Made by a program: the position numbers and the translations under genes
NCBI GenBank assembly: GCA_013359125.1
Contig: JABWCR010000008.1
Location: forward strand, 1-64,000
Reading direction: 5' to 3'
DNA from: Armatimonadota bacterium
Lineage (GTDB): Bacteria > Armatimonadota > Fimbriimonadia > Fimbriimonadales > GBS-DC
DNA: 64,000 bases
The notes under the pieces: model-generated
Told to the model about the DNA's origin: nothing
The model's database searches: none
The model's input: only the letters and a program-made list of their open reading frames with translations
In this document: positions 7,428 through 16,913 of the stretch, piece by piece
Numbering within the stretch: position 1 is the first letter of the stretch
How the letters are laid out: each line of letters opens with the position of its first letter

Positions 7428-9014
7428 ATGCGTTTAGACGACGAGCAACAGCAGGCAGAGGGCGCTCAGCCAAACGAGCAGCCCGAGCCTATCGACCTGA
7501 TCAGCGACCAGCAATCTGAACAGACTGAAGTCTCCGTTGAGCCCATAACCCCAGTGGCGGCCCAACAGCCCATCGAGGAGCCAATAGCTCCGCCTGCCGT
7601 TCCTGGAGCCTCAGACCTCACGATGGAAGACGTCATGCGTCAAGTAGAAGACTCCGACGTGGGCGGCCGATCGCTCAAGCGGGGAGAGATGGTAGAGGGA
7701 AAGGTCGTCCAAGCCGATCGCGAAGGCGTGCTCGTAGACGTCGGTCTCAAGCATGAAATTAGGATCCCTTTGAACGAGTTGGCCGATGGCAATCTGACCA
7801 CTGCGGAAGGCGTATTTAGTCCCGATGACAAGATCAACGCCATTGTAACGGGGACGGCCCGAGAAAAAGAAGGCTTGCAGCTCAGCCATCGTCAAGCGCA
7901 ATTTGAGGACAAGTGGGAAGAGATCGAAGAGGCCATGCGCGACAAGAAAACCCTGCAAGCCATGGTGATCGAGCGTGTCAAGGGCGGCTTGGTCGTTGAT
8001 TTAGGCGTGCGAGGCTTCATCCCGGGCAGCCATGTGGGCGCCCACGGCGGCCTGAAGAATCTGGACCGATTTGTCGGCCAGAGCCTGCCTGTCAAGGTCT
8101 TGGAGATCGACCGCGAGAGGCGAAAGGTCGTCGTTTCCAATCGATTGGCCGAAGAACAGATGTTCGATCAGAAGCGCAAGGACCGCCAAGAACGGCAGTC
8201 GGCCATCTTTGCAAAGCTCCAGGAAGGGGACATTTTGGACGGCACGGTCAGGCGTTTTGCAGCCTACGGCGCATTCGTCGATATCGGCGGGTACGAGGGC
8301 CTGCTCCACATCAGCGAGATGTCGTGGAGCCGAGTGGAAGAACCCAAAGATGTGCTGAGCGAGGGCCAGCAGATTCAGGTCAAAGTGGTCAAGTTAGAGC
8401 GGGAGCGCGGCAAAGTGTCGCTCAGCTTAAGACAGGCCACGCCCGACCCATGGTCCGAAATACCCGATCACTACCAAGTCGGCGCGACCGTTACGGCGCC
8501 CATTAGCCGAGTCGTAAAGAGCGGCGCGTTCGTGAGGCTTCCCGAACAGGTCGAAGCGTTCATCCCCCTTTCCGAGATGGCGGCTCGAAGACCCAAAAAC
8601 GCCGAGGACGTGGTGCGGCTGGGACAAATCATCGAAGGAACCATCATCGAGCTCAACCCCAATGGACGGCGAATGGTCGTTAGCCTCAAGAATCAACAAG
8701 AGGAAGCCGACCGACGCGAGGCGGAGCGATTTCAGCAAAAGAATCGAGCGACACCGAGCGCAGGATTCACCATTGGCGACCGCCTGCAAGAAAAACTACA
8801 AGGCTTGATCGCCAAAGAATTGGGCGAGGAAACGCCTGCCGAACCATCGGCGCCTGTCTCTGATGCGCCAATGCCAGAGCCGGCGGCCGATGCCGCAGAA
8901 GAAGTTGCGGTCTCTGATGCGGCTGCTGAGCCGGCCGTGGCCGAAGCAGCCGAGGAACCTCAAGGCGAAGTCGAGGCGGAACCCAATGCCGAAGAAAAGC
9001 CGTCTGATGACTAA
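7428..9014 (+). CDS. rpsA: 30S ribosomal protein S1
   Basis: 528 residues. An acidic, Pro/Gln-rich N-terminal extension of about 65 residues precedes four S1 RNA-binding domains at roughly 85-150, 168-240, 262-335 and 348-420. The third is the most canonical (FAAYGAFVDIGGYEGLLHIS). The last 85 residues are Glu/Ala/Pro-rich and probably disordered. E. coli S1 has six domains, whereas four-domain forms are common outside Proteobacteria. It would bind mRNA on the 30S subunit and assist initiation on structured leaders. AGGAGG stands 12 bases before the ATG, the stop overlaps the likely coaE start, and a terminator follows coaE, so rpsA-coaE form a short operon. Confidence 0.92.
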   Translation: MRLDDEQQQAEGAQPNEQPEPIDLISDQQSEQTEVSVEPITPVAAQQPIEEPIAPPAVPGASDLTMEDVMRQVEDSDVGGRSLKRGEMVEGKVVQADREGVLVDVGLKHEIRIPLNELADGNLTTAEGVFSPDDKINAIVTGTAREKEGLQLSHRQAQFEDKWEEIEEAMRDKKTLQAMVIERVKGGLVVDLGVRGFIPGSHVGAHGGLKNLDRFVGQSLPVKVLEIDRERRKVVVSNRLAEEQMFDQKRKDRQERQSAIFAKLQEGDILDGTVRRFAAYGAFVDIGGYEGLLHISEMSWSRVEEPKDVLSEGQQIQVKVVKLERERGKVSLSLRQATPDPWSEIPDHYQVGATVTAPISRVVKSGAFVRLPEQVEAFIPLSEMAARRPKNAEDVVRLGQIIEGTIIELNPNGRRMVVSLKNQQEEADRREAERFQQKNRATPSAGFTIGDRLQEKLQGLIAKELGEETPAEPSAPVSDAPMPEPAADAAEEVAVSDAAAEPAVAEAAEEPQGEVEAEPNAEEKPSDD

Positions 9015-9582
9015 TTCGACCATGAAGATAGCGATAACAGGCGGAGCGGCCAGCGGCAAGAGCACGGTTCTAAGCCGATTCAAATCGCTCGGCGCCGCCG
9101 CCCTCGACTCGGATGCGCTCGTGCGAGACCTGCGAGCCGATCCCGACTGGTTGGCGCAAGTGAGAGCGATCTTCGGCAAAGAAGCCTTCGATAGCGACGG
9201 AAAGTTCGACGCCCAAGCGCTTGGGCGCATCGTCTTTGACAATCCGGAGGCTCGACGCTCGCTGAATGCGATCACCCATCCGATAGTCTTGCGTCGAATT
9301 CGCTCGCTTGCCGACGATCGCACGGTCGTGGAAGTCCCTCTTTTGGTCGAAACATCGCTTCAAGGAGAGTTCGATCAGATCGTTGCGACGGAGGCCGGTG
9401 CAGCGGCACAAAGGAAGCGCCTGGAGGCTCGGGGAGTTGCAAACGAGGTCGCAGAAGGGATTCTAAGGTCTCAATTGTCGGACGACGAGCGCAGGAACTT
9501 TGCCGATTGGGTGATTGATACCGGCAAAACTGTCGAAAATACCTATGGACAGGTGGATAAGATTTGGGCGTTACTTTCTTAG
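9007..9582 (+). CDS. coaE: Dephospho-CoA kinase
   Basis: Uses ATP to phosphorylate the 3'-OH of dephospho-CoA, the last step of CoA synthesis. The P-loop is G-G-A-A-S-G-K-S-T just after the start. Other family features are A-L-D-S-D near residue 30, the ITHP helix, V-P-L-L-V-E, and a C-terminal region with R-L-E-A-R and a late Gln before the ADEWVI-like segment (FADWVIDTGKTV). From the ATG at 9007 the protein has 191 residues; an ATG at 9022 would give 186 and is equally plausible. The 9007 start overlaps the rpsA stop by 8 bases. A terminator follows 20 bases after the stop. Confidence 0.93.
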   Translation: MTNSTMKIAITGGAASGKSTVLSRFKSLGAAALDSDALVRDLRADPDWLAQVRAIFGKEAFDSDGKFDAQALGRIVFDNPEARRSLNAITHPIVLRRIRSLADDRTVVEVPLLVETSLQGEFDQIVATEAGAAAQRKRLEARGVANEVAEGILRSQLSDDERRNFADWVIDTGKTVENTYGQVDKIWALLS

Positions 9583-9601
9583 CGGTTGCTCGTCTATCGT
9601 G

Positions 9602-9628
9602 CGAAGGGCAGTACCCCCTTCGTTTTTT
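9602..9628 (+). terminator. Rho-independent terminator after coaE
   Basis: CGAAGGG (9602-9608) pairs with CCCTTCG (9616-9622) around a 7-base loop, followed directly by TTTTTT. Confidence 0.88.
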
Positions 9629-9693
9629 GGGCATTCCGATTTTGCAAGGCGGGCAGGAGAATGAGTAAGCAGGCCGAAACTGGAGGATCAATC

Positions 9694-12600
9694 ATGTCCT
9701 TACGAAACATCGCACTCTTAGTAACGGTATCGTTGGTCGGATGGAGCTGGGGTCAAGACGGGGGCGGAACCGTTCCGGGAGCGCCCAGGCCCAAGTACGA
9801 CCGAAACAACCCTTACGTCATTCCTCAAAAGAACTATCGCGTTGCGCCCAACATGAACCCGGTTACAGGCCGGCTCAACGCTCAGAAGGAAAACAGAACC
9901 CTCAACAATACAAGAAGCTTTACGCCGCCAGCGCGCCAGCGGGCTAATGGAAGAGGTCCTCTGCAGGATCGAGACGTTACCAATGCGCTGAGCGACGAGA
10001 TCCATCCCGTATACAACGCCGACTTTAGGAACTTATTCGTCGCGTCCAATGCGACCGGCACCAACGCGGCAGGCCGTCTGACAGGCGTCGGCGGCGCCTA
10101 CCACATCTGGAGGATGGACAACGAAGGCGGTAGCGCGGTTCGGCTTACGGGAAATGTGCCCGAAGAGGCCAGCGGCGATCAAATTGAACCATCGGTCTCG
10201 GCGAACGCAATCCTGATGGCTTACGCCAACAGACCCGCCGCTGCCAACGCTAACTACAACATTATCTTTCGCACCGTACAGCCTGGCACGCGGATCGCCA
10301 TCACAAACGACTTGTTCGAAAATCGGCGGCCCACTCTGGCGCCCAACGGCAACCTCGTGGCATTCTCGTCGAACCGAGAAGGCGGCCAGTTCAAGATCTT
10401 CCTTGCGCGAACCGACGGCTTCCCGTTTGACGATGGGACGATGTACAGGCGACTTTCCAATCCGCCTGCCGGATTCCACGACATGGAACCTGCTTGGGCC
10501 CCCAATGGCGATCAAATCGCCTTTACAAGGGTGGCTGGAGACGGCTCGAGCAGCATCTACCTGATGGACTATCCCTCGGCGTTCGAGTTCCGATGGACCA
10601 ACTTCCCTCAGGCAAAGGATCGCCAGCCCGCATGGTCGGCCGATTCGGGAACGCTCTTATTTGCGTCCACCAGAAAGGCCACCGCGCTTGCTCAGCGAAC
10701 AACCTCGGTCGGCACGACGTTCGACATCTGGCGCATGTCGGCCAATCCATTGCCCGAAGACGATGCTAACAACATCAACCGACCGCTCGCATTGACCCTC
10801 GATCCGAGCAGTCCTGGCGCGGAGTATCCAACCTCCGCGATCCAGTTCAATCGATTTGCCTATCAATCGGCGCGACCGAACGCGACCAACACCCAGGGCG
10901 CGCACGACATCTGGGAATCGTTGGTCGAAGACCTGACGCCCCCAACTCTCGAAGAGCTGCCCGTAGTCACTCCGAAAGAGTCGTTGCCAGGCACTCCGAT
11001 CACCGTCAAAGCTCGTGTAACCGATTTTCAGAGCGGCATCCGCTCGGTCTACGCTCAGTTCAAAGACCCGGATAGCGCCGAACAAGATTTCGAGGGCTTG
11101 GAGCACAAGATATACCTGCTGGCGAGCATTCTGGTCGATACGTCGATCACAGTGCCTACTTTTGTCGAGATCGGCCAGCAAGCGATCGATCCTGTTACTG
11201 GCGAGTTTGTCGATTCATACGCCGTCTACCCGATCCTCGGCTTCCCGATCCCGAGCCAAGATCCACTGCCATCGGCCATTCGATTGTTCGACGACGGCCC
11301 AGTGTCCCTAGGCGGCAACGAGCCTGAAGGCGAGGTCGCGGGGGACGGCTGGTTCACGACAACTTGGATCACACCCTTGACGGCCAGCGACTTCTACGTC
11401 GATCTGATCGTGCGAGACAACGCCAACAACTTCTTCGTCTACGACAACATTGCCGGCTTTACAACGCTGAACTTTGCCGCCCGCAACAAGATTCTGCTGA
11501 TCGCCGATCACAGCGCGGGACAACAGTTCGTCCAAACGCGCGGCGCCCCGATCGGCGCTTCCGTCGCGCGCCCCACGTGGATCCCGACCGAGAGCTACCT
11601 GACGGACAACCCGACCGGCAAGTTCCCGTTCGACCTCGCGACCGTCGGCAATCAGCAGTTGCCAATATTTGGCGACGGACCGTTCCCTAGCCCGCGCAAC
11701 CCCTTGATGAGCATGCGCTCGGATACCTTGGGAATCAACACCACCAATGACGACACCTACGATCTCTATCGAGTCCAGTGCCGTTTGCCCCTCAATGCCG
11801 GATTGCTCGCGGGCTACCTGCCGCGTATGGAGCCGGAACCGATCGATCTGGTCGGCGGAACTCGACTCAAGTCGGTCGTCAAGAGAATGGTCTTGTTCTC
11901 CAGCCCTTACACCGGCGACGTGTGGGCCGGCCCTGGACATCTGCTGGATGTCAACGTTCAACAGGCATTGAGAACTTATATGCAGTCGGGCGGTCGCCTT
12001 GCAGTTACTGGTCAGGACATTGCGTGGGCCCTAAGTTTGAACGGAGGCCTGTCCAACGACTTCCTCCAGACAGTTCTAAGGATGACCTACGATTCTGACA
12101 CGGCAGAAGATGTCTTCTTGACGCCTTATGACGGTCTGCGCCACCGATTACTGGCCATCGTTCCCGCTGCTGGCGAAGCGAACTTCGTCGGGCAGAACGT
12201 TGGGGCGGGTTGTTGCTGGATACGCATTGTCGGCGGAACCGTCGAATGCGACGCTCCTGCCGACCTGAGGCTGGCCAACCCCGGCGTGTTCCAGATAGAC
12301 GATCAGGGCAACCTGATCACGTTCACGTTTGCCGCAATGCAGTCCATGCCGCTCGGCCCCTTCTTTATGGACGCCGCCTGGAATCAAGTCTGGATCGATA
12401 CCGTTACGGTCAACCCGACCGATCGGTCGCAGTATCGATACGGTACTCCTGGCACCACAGGCGCCAGCGACCGAGCCGGCTTCTACTACACCGACGCGGC
12501 AACGGGCGCAAGGCTGTCGGCATTCGCGTTTGGAATCGAAGGCGTCCATTCTCACTACAACCAGATGACCGGCGGCGTGTGGAATCGCTCTTATCGAAAC

Positions 12601-15033
12601 AAGATCATCCACAACATGGTCGCGGCCTACTTCACTTCCGAACTTACCGGCATCGTCCAGCAGTTCGATCCCGAAACGAACGAAGTGAAGCCTTTGCCCA
12701 GAGCGCTTGTCAGAGTAACGGCGCTGGCGCCGGCAACGATAGCCGGTCAAATCATGGGATACGGCATCACAGACAGCGAAGGCCGCTATCTCATCCAAGG
12801 TCTCGAAGCCGGCCTTTACTTGGTCGATGCCGAGCGAGTCGGCTTTAGGACCCAACACCCTGAGACGATCAGTTGGTGCGATCCCGGCTTGTACACAATG
12901 AACCTAATGATGCTCAAGGTGCCGCCGGGAACGATCCGCGCGCGCGTCGTCGACATCAACGGCACGCCCGTCCAAGGCGCCATAGCGACCGCTACCAGCC
13001 TTGACGATGTGGCCGAACCCGCGATAACAAGCATAACTGGCCCCGATGGCGTTGTCGAACTGAACCGCGTGCCGGTGGGCGACTGGCGCGTAACCGCGGA
13101 CGCTGCGGCGCTTGGCTTCCAGCCAGGCAGCACGCCACCGTTCCAAGACGCGGCCGTTACGCCCGGAGCAGTCCTAACATTGCCGCAAGACTTCGTGGTC
13201 GAACCATTGCCTGGGACAATCGACGGAACGGTCATCGCAGATGCGACCGGACTGCCGATTGCGGGCGCCCAGCTTAGAGTGTTGGCTGGCACCATCGAGC
13301 GCGGCAGCGCAGTTTCTGATGCGAACGGCGCCTTCAGCATGGTAGTCCCAGCGGGCACTTACGAAGTTACAGCCGTTGCGCCCGGCTTCCAGCCTGGCTC
13401 CCTCGGCGCCGTGTTGCAAGCAGGTCAGACCGTTACGCTCACCTTCCGGCTGTTGAACCTGCCGCCCGGTTCGGTGATCGGTACCGTGCGACGCAAGATC
13501 GACAATGCCGGAGAGCCCAACGTTCTAATGGAACTGGTATTCGCCGGAGCGGTCAAGTACACCGCGACGACAAACGCAAACGGCCAGTACACCTTCCCAA
13601 GCGTCGATGCTGCCGACTACGTCATCAGACCTTCGAAAACCGGCTTCACCTTTACGCCGATGACCCGCAACATCACGGTCAACTCCGGCGCCCAGACGAA
13701 TGTGGCCGACTTTATCGGCGAGCCGTTGCGCACCTTCCCCAAAGGTCTGTCTCTGGTTTCGTCGCCGTACGATTACGCACAAGATATCGCCGACTTGCTC
13801 GGAGTGTCTCAAGGCGATCGCGGCACGGCCAACTTCCTGTTCTACGGCTGGGACGCGGCAAACGGCAAATACATCTTCCACCCGATCGCGCCGGCAACCA
13901 CCTTCAAGCATGGCCGAGGCTACTGGATCCAAACCGCCAACAACCTCAGTCTGACGATCGAAGGCACGTTGGCCAACGAAACGCAGGATCAGCCGATCGC
14001 GCTCAAGCAAGGCTGGAACCTGATCGGCGATCCGTTCCGATTCGCGATCAGCTGGTCGGCGACCCGAGTGGTCGATCCCGATAACGGCCAGCAGATCACA
14101 AACCAGCAAGCCGTTGCGAAGGGCTTGATTGCGAACAGCCTCTGGGGCTTCCAATCCGGACAATATCAAGCGGCGCAAACCCAGATCGATCCTTGGCGCG
14201 GATACTGGATATTCGCCTATCGCGATCTGACGCTTATCATCCCGCCTGGGGCTCAGGTTTCGTCGGCGGCCGGGCGCGCCGTTCCAAGAACGGCATCGGA
14301 ATGGCGCATGGCGATTGTGGCCAACACGAGCGACTATGCGGACACCATCCTGGTCGGTGCGGCCAGCTCTGCGACGGACGGATTTGACAACGTGCACGAT
14401 CTGTTGAAACCGCCTCCGGTGGGCGACGAATATCTCTATCTCGTCATGCCGCGCAACGATTGGGGCGGGCACAGCGGTCCCTATGGCGTCGATATCCGAA
14501 ACAAGGGTCGAGCCGCCAGCTGGGACTTTATGGTCGACACAAACGTGGCCGGAGCCGAAATAACGCTCCGTTGGCCAGAGATCACGCGAGCGCCCAGGAC
14601 GGTCAATCCAGTGCTCGTCGATCTTGAAACCAACGAACGGCGCTACATGAGGACGACCGGCGCTTACACATTCCGCGCATCCGCCAGCGGCGGCCAGCAT
14701 CGGTTTAGGATCGAAATGGCGCCCAGCAGCGGCCTGTTGCGGATCAATAACACGCAGGTCACAGGCGGTCGAGCGACGAACGGCGCGCACACGGTTTCGT
14801 ACTCCATCACGCGCGATGCGCAGGTAGAAGTCCGAATCTTGTCCGGCGGCAAGGTTGTGCGCACCCTGGAGAACAGGGCGGGACGCAGCGCGGGCGCCAA
14901 CCAGGCAGTATGGGACGGCCGCAACCAAAGCGGCATCGCCCTGCCGCCCGGTCAGTACACGGTCGAGATCAGAGCCTCAACCACGGACGGCCAAGCCGCC
15001 CGAAGCGTTGCGCCGCTGGTCCTGACGAGATAG
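9694..15033 (+). CDS. Giant secreted propeller/GATase-like/CarboxypepD_reg protein with shared C-terminal module
   Basis: 1779 residues. ATG at 9694 is chosen because GGAGG precedes it by 9 bases and it begins a clean signal peptide; an ATG at 9661 would only add a polar extension. Domains by reading: TolB/PD40-type propeller blades (about 110-380; PNGNLVAFSSNREG, EPAWAPNGDQIAFTR); an Ig-like segment (415-590); a flavodoxin/GATase-like region with NKILLIADHSAG near 597 and the motif G-Q-D-I near 767; four carboxypeptidase-regulatory-like Ig repeats starting near 986, 1075, 1172 and 1258; then the C-terminal module shared with the genes at 16914 and 19879, with G-W-N-L-I-G-D-P and two G-Y-W-I motifs; and a FlgD-like Ig domain ending VAPLVLTR. 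No catalytic site is evident, so a structural or adhesive surface role is inferred. It heads a six-gene run of exported proteins. Confidence 0.82.
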   Translation: MSLRNIALLVTVSLVGWSWGQDGGGTVPGAPRPKYDRNNPYVIPQKNYRVAPNMNPVTGRLNAQKENRTLNNTRSFTPPARQRANGRGPLQDRDVTNALSDEIHPVYNADFRNLFVASNATGTNAAGRLTGVGGAYHIWRMDNEGGSAVRLTGNVPEEASGDQIEPSVSANAILMAYANRPAAANANYNIIFRTVQPGTRIAITNDLFENRRPTLAPNGNLVAFSSNREGGQFKIFLARTDGFPFDDGTMYRRLSNPPAGFHDMEPAWAPNGDQIAFTRVAGDGSSSIYLMDYPSAFEFRWTNFPQAKDRQPAWSADSGTLLFASTRKATALAQRTTSVGTTFDIWRMSANPLPEDDANNINRPLALTLDPSSPGAEYPTSAIQFNRFAYQSARPNATNTQGAHDIWESLVEDLTPPTLEELPVVTPKESLPGTPITVKARVTDFQSGIRSVYAQFKDPDSAEQDFEGLEHKIYLLASILVDTSITVPTFVEIGQQAIDPVTGEFVDSYAVYPILGFPIPSQDPLPSAIRLFDDGPVSLGGNEPEGEVAGDGWFTTTWITPLTASDFYVDLIVRDNANNFFVYDNIAGFTTLNFAARNKILLIADHSAGQQFVQTRGAPIGASVARPTWIPTESYLTDNPTGKFPFDLATVGNQQLPIFGDGPFPSPRNPLMSMRSDTLGINTTNDDTYDLYRVQCRLPLNAGLLAGYLPRMEPEPIDLVGGTRLKSVVKRMVLFSSPYTGDVWAGPGHLLDVNVQQALRTYMQSGGRLAVTGQDIAWALSLNGGLSNDFLQTVLRMTYDSDTAEDVFLTPYDGLRHRLLAIVPAAGEANFVGQNVGAGCCWIRIVGGTVECDAPADLRLANPGVFQIDDQGNLITFTFAAMQSMPLGPFFMDAAWNQVWIDTVTVNPTDRSQYRYGTPGTTGASDRAGFYYTDAATGARLSAFAFGIEGVHSHYNQMTGGVWNRSYRNKIIHNMVAAYFTSELTGIVQQFDPETNEVKPLPRALVRVTALAPATIAGQIMGYGITDSEGRYLIQGLEAGLYLVDAERVGFRTQHPETISWCDPGLYTMNLMMLKVPPGTIRARVVDINGTPVQGAIATATSLDDVAEPAITSITGPDGVVELNRVPVGDWRVTADAAALGFQPGSTPPFQDAAVTPGAVLTLPQDFVVEPLPGTIDGTVIADATGLPIAGAQLRVLAGTIERGSAVSDANGAFSMVVPAGTYEVTAVAPGFQPGSLGAVLQAGQTVTLTFRLLNLPPGSVIGTVRRKIDNAGEPNVLMELVFAGAVKYTATTNANGQYTFPSVDAADYVIRPSKTGFTFTPMTRNITVNSGAQTNVADFIGEPLRTFPKGLSLVSSPYDYAQDIADLLGVSQGDRGTANFLFYGWDAANGKYIFHPIAPATTFKHGRGYWIQTANNLSLTIEGTLANETQDQPIALKQGWNLIGDPFRFAISWSATRVVDPDNGQQITNQQAVAKGLIANSLWGFQSGQYQAAQTQIDPWRGYWIFAYRDLTLIIPPGAQVSSAAGRAVPRTASEWRMAIVANTSDYADTILVGAASSATDGFDNVHDLLKPPPVGDEYLYLVMPRNDWGGHSGPYGVDIRNKGRAASWDFMVDTNVAGAEITLRWPEITRAPRTVNPVLVDLETNERRYMRTTGAYTFRASASGGQHRFRIEMAPSSGLLRINNTQVTGGRATNGAHTVSYSITRDAQVEVRILSGGKVVRTLENRAGRSAGANQAVWDGRNQSGIALPPGQYTVEIRASTTDGQAARSVAPLVLTR

Positions 15034-15077
15034 CAAACAATGAGACGAACTCGGTACACCAAGGAGGAGCGACCGTA

Positions 15078-16865
15078 GTGAATAACTGGACTAAAGCGGT
15101 CTCGGTCAAGATGTTAACGTGGGCGGCAGTGGCGAACCTGGCAATCATGCCATGCCTGTTGCCCTTTGCTTCGGCTGCCTATGCGCAGCCCGGGTTCGAA
15201 ACGGCGCCGACAGCGGCCGTTTTGGACTTCAACAACACCAGCGGCTATGGAGGCGCCGGCTTGGCTCGCGCCGCTGCCGATGCCGTTGGCCTTGAGATTC
15301 GAAAGTCCAATCGGTTCGCTCTTATGCAACAGAGCGCGGTCGACCGACAGCTCAGCGATCTCGGGCTCGCAACGCCTCTCAATCGCGTGGGCTACTTGCG
15401 ATTGGGGCAAGCCCTCCGCACCGACACCTTTATCACGGGCGATGTCCGCTCGGTCACCTTCTCCGGCACGCCGCGCCAATGCCGCGTGATCCTTGAGGTT
15501 CGGTTTGTCGATACGGCGTCGGGCGAAACTGTGAACGGTTCCGTCAAAGCGGGTATGAGCAACCCTCGGCCAGGCTACAGCGGCGAGGACGACACGCTTC
15601 TTAACGAAGCGATCGGGAACGCCGCGTTCGAAGCCGTTCGAGAAGTGCTGACCTATACGATCCCCGAATCGACAGTCCTCAACACCCGTGCGGCCAGAGA
15701 GGTCATCCTCAACTCCGGTCTCCGAAGCGGCATCAAGGAAGGCATGGAGATGATCATCATTCGGCGCGGTGAAGAAGTCGCGCGCGTTCGTGTGCGCCGC
15801 GTCTCCGATCATGACGCCGAAGCGATCATCATCGCCGAAACCCGCGGCGTGCGACCCGAAGACAAAGCCCGAGCGATCTTCCGTATCCCAGAAGTCAGCG
15901 TCGATCGAGCCAGTGGCCGCGTTATCGAGCATTCCACTTCTCGCTCCCGATCCAAAGGTCTTGGCGCTATCGGCAGCGTTTTGCTCGCCGTTGGCGTCAT
16001 CTATGCCGTCACCAAGATGGCCAGCGGCAACAACGAAGCCGCGGGCAAAGTCGTTGCCGAGCCCGGACGCGACCGCAACGGTCTGCCGATCATGCAGGTT
16101 ACTTGGAGCCCCAGCATCTTTGCCAAGAGCGACGTTAATCGCATCCAATGGCAGATCTATCGAAGCGACGTGCAGACCACCGATGGCAACGGCGCGCGCG
16201 TTCCCGTTGGAGTGTTGCAGGGCAACCAAACGACCTTCATCGACACCCTTATTCCGGCCACTTTCGTCTATGCGAGTTTGCCTCATCACGAGCAGGCTGC
16301 CGAAGACCCGAACTACACTGACGGTACGGGCGTCGCGATCACTCCCGGAGTCAACTACACCTACGAGGTTGCGCTGACCTACTCGCAACTGCAAGTTACG
16401 GGTGGCCAGTCCCAGACGGTGTTCAGGACTAGCCGCGCTACGGGCAACGCATCCGCAACAGTGATAGCGCCTCCTACCATCGTTACGCCGCTCAACCGAA
16501 GCCAAGATGTGGATCCGCGCGACGTTCAGTTCACCTGGACGACCAGCGCAGGCGCTAACGAATACGTGGTGGAAGTATCGTACGACAAGACCTTCATCAA
16601 TCGCGCTCAGACGTTCGTGTCGCCGATCATCTCATCGACAGGCGGCGGCGGAATCAGTCTGAGCACCGAGCGACTCAATATCGAGGGCGCGCCGCTGAAC
16701 ATAAACCGCGGCCAACGGGTCCGATTGTTCTGGAGGGTTGGAGCGCGCAGCGCTTTCGACCGTCCCGGCCCCCGACCCGATCCGGCCGGAAACGGCTCGC
16801 GCTTCGTTTTCAGCGATCCGTTCGAGTTCGATACGCAGGAACTGCCGCCTCCTCCCAATCAATAG
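15078..16865 (+). CDS. CsgG/FlgT-like secreted protein with internal TM segment and FnIII-like domains
   Basis: 595 residues from a GTG with AGGAGG 9 bases upstream. A signal peptide (about 1-38) precedes a CsgG-type domain: A-V-L-D-F-N-N-T-S near residue 47, helices that read as nucleotide-free CsgG/TolB-N fold (FALMQQSAVDRQL), and D-T-F-I-T-G-D-V. A FlgT-C-like segment follows (GLRSGIKEGMEMIIIRRGEE). Near residue 295 a hydrophobic helix of about 20 residues could cross a membrane. The C-terminal half has two FnIII-like domains (YEVALTYSQLQV; VQFTWTTSAGANEYVVEVS) and a proline-rich end. CsgG is the curli export channel and FlgT a flagellar periplasmic factor. The position between two module-bearing surface proteins suggests an export or assembly role, but this is inference. 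Confidence 0.7.
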   Translation: MNNWTKAVSVKMLTWAAVANLAIMPCLLPFASAAYAQPGFETAPTAAVLDFNNTSGYGGAGLARAAADAVGLEIRKSNRFALMQQSAVDRQLSDLGLATPLNRVGYLRLGQALRTDTFITGDVRSVTFSGTPRQCRVILEVRFVDTASGETVNGSVKAGMSNPRPGYSGEDDTLLNEAIGNAAFEAVREVLTYTIPESTVLNTRAAREVILNSGLRSGIKEGMEMIIIRRGEEVARVRVRRVSDHDAEAIIIAETRGVRPEDKARAIFRIPEVSVDRASGRVIEHSTSRSRSKGLGAIGSVLLAVGVIYAVTKMASGNNEAAGKVVAEPGRDRNGLPIMQVTWSPSIFAKSDVNRIQWQIYRSDVQTTDGNGARVPVGVLQGNQTTFIDTLIPATFVYASLPHHEQAAEDPNYTDGTGVAITPGVNYTYEVALTYSQLQVTGGQSQTVFRTSRATGNASATVIAPPTIVTPLNRSQDVDPRDVQFTWTTSAGANEYVVEVSYDKTFINRAQTFVSPIISSTGGGGISLSTERLNIEGAPLNINRGQRVRLFWRVGARSAFDRPGPRPDPAGNGSRFVFSDPFEFDTQELPPPPNQ

Positions 16866-16913
16866 AGAGACGACAGGCGAATACATCCCATGCACTCCAA
16901 TGAGGGTATCAAG

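Noticed and set aside
13525-14928. Long minus-strand frame (467 codons)
   Set aside because: It lies inside the giant secreted protein gene; composition is an Arg-rich mirror of codon bias with no recognisable motif.
15114-16505. Long minus-strand frame (463 codons)
   Set aside because: Shadow of the CsgG-like gene at 15078; no ribosome binding site and no known domain.
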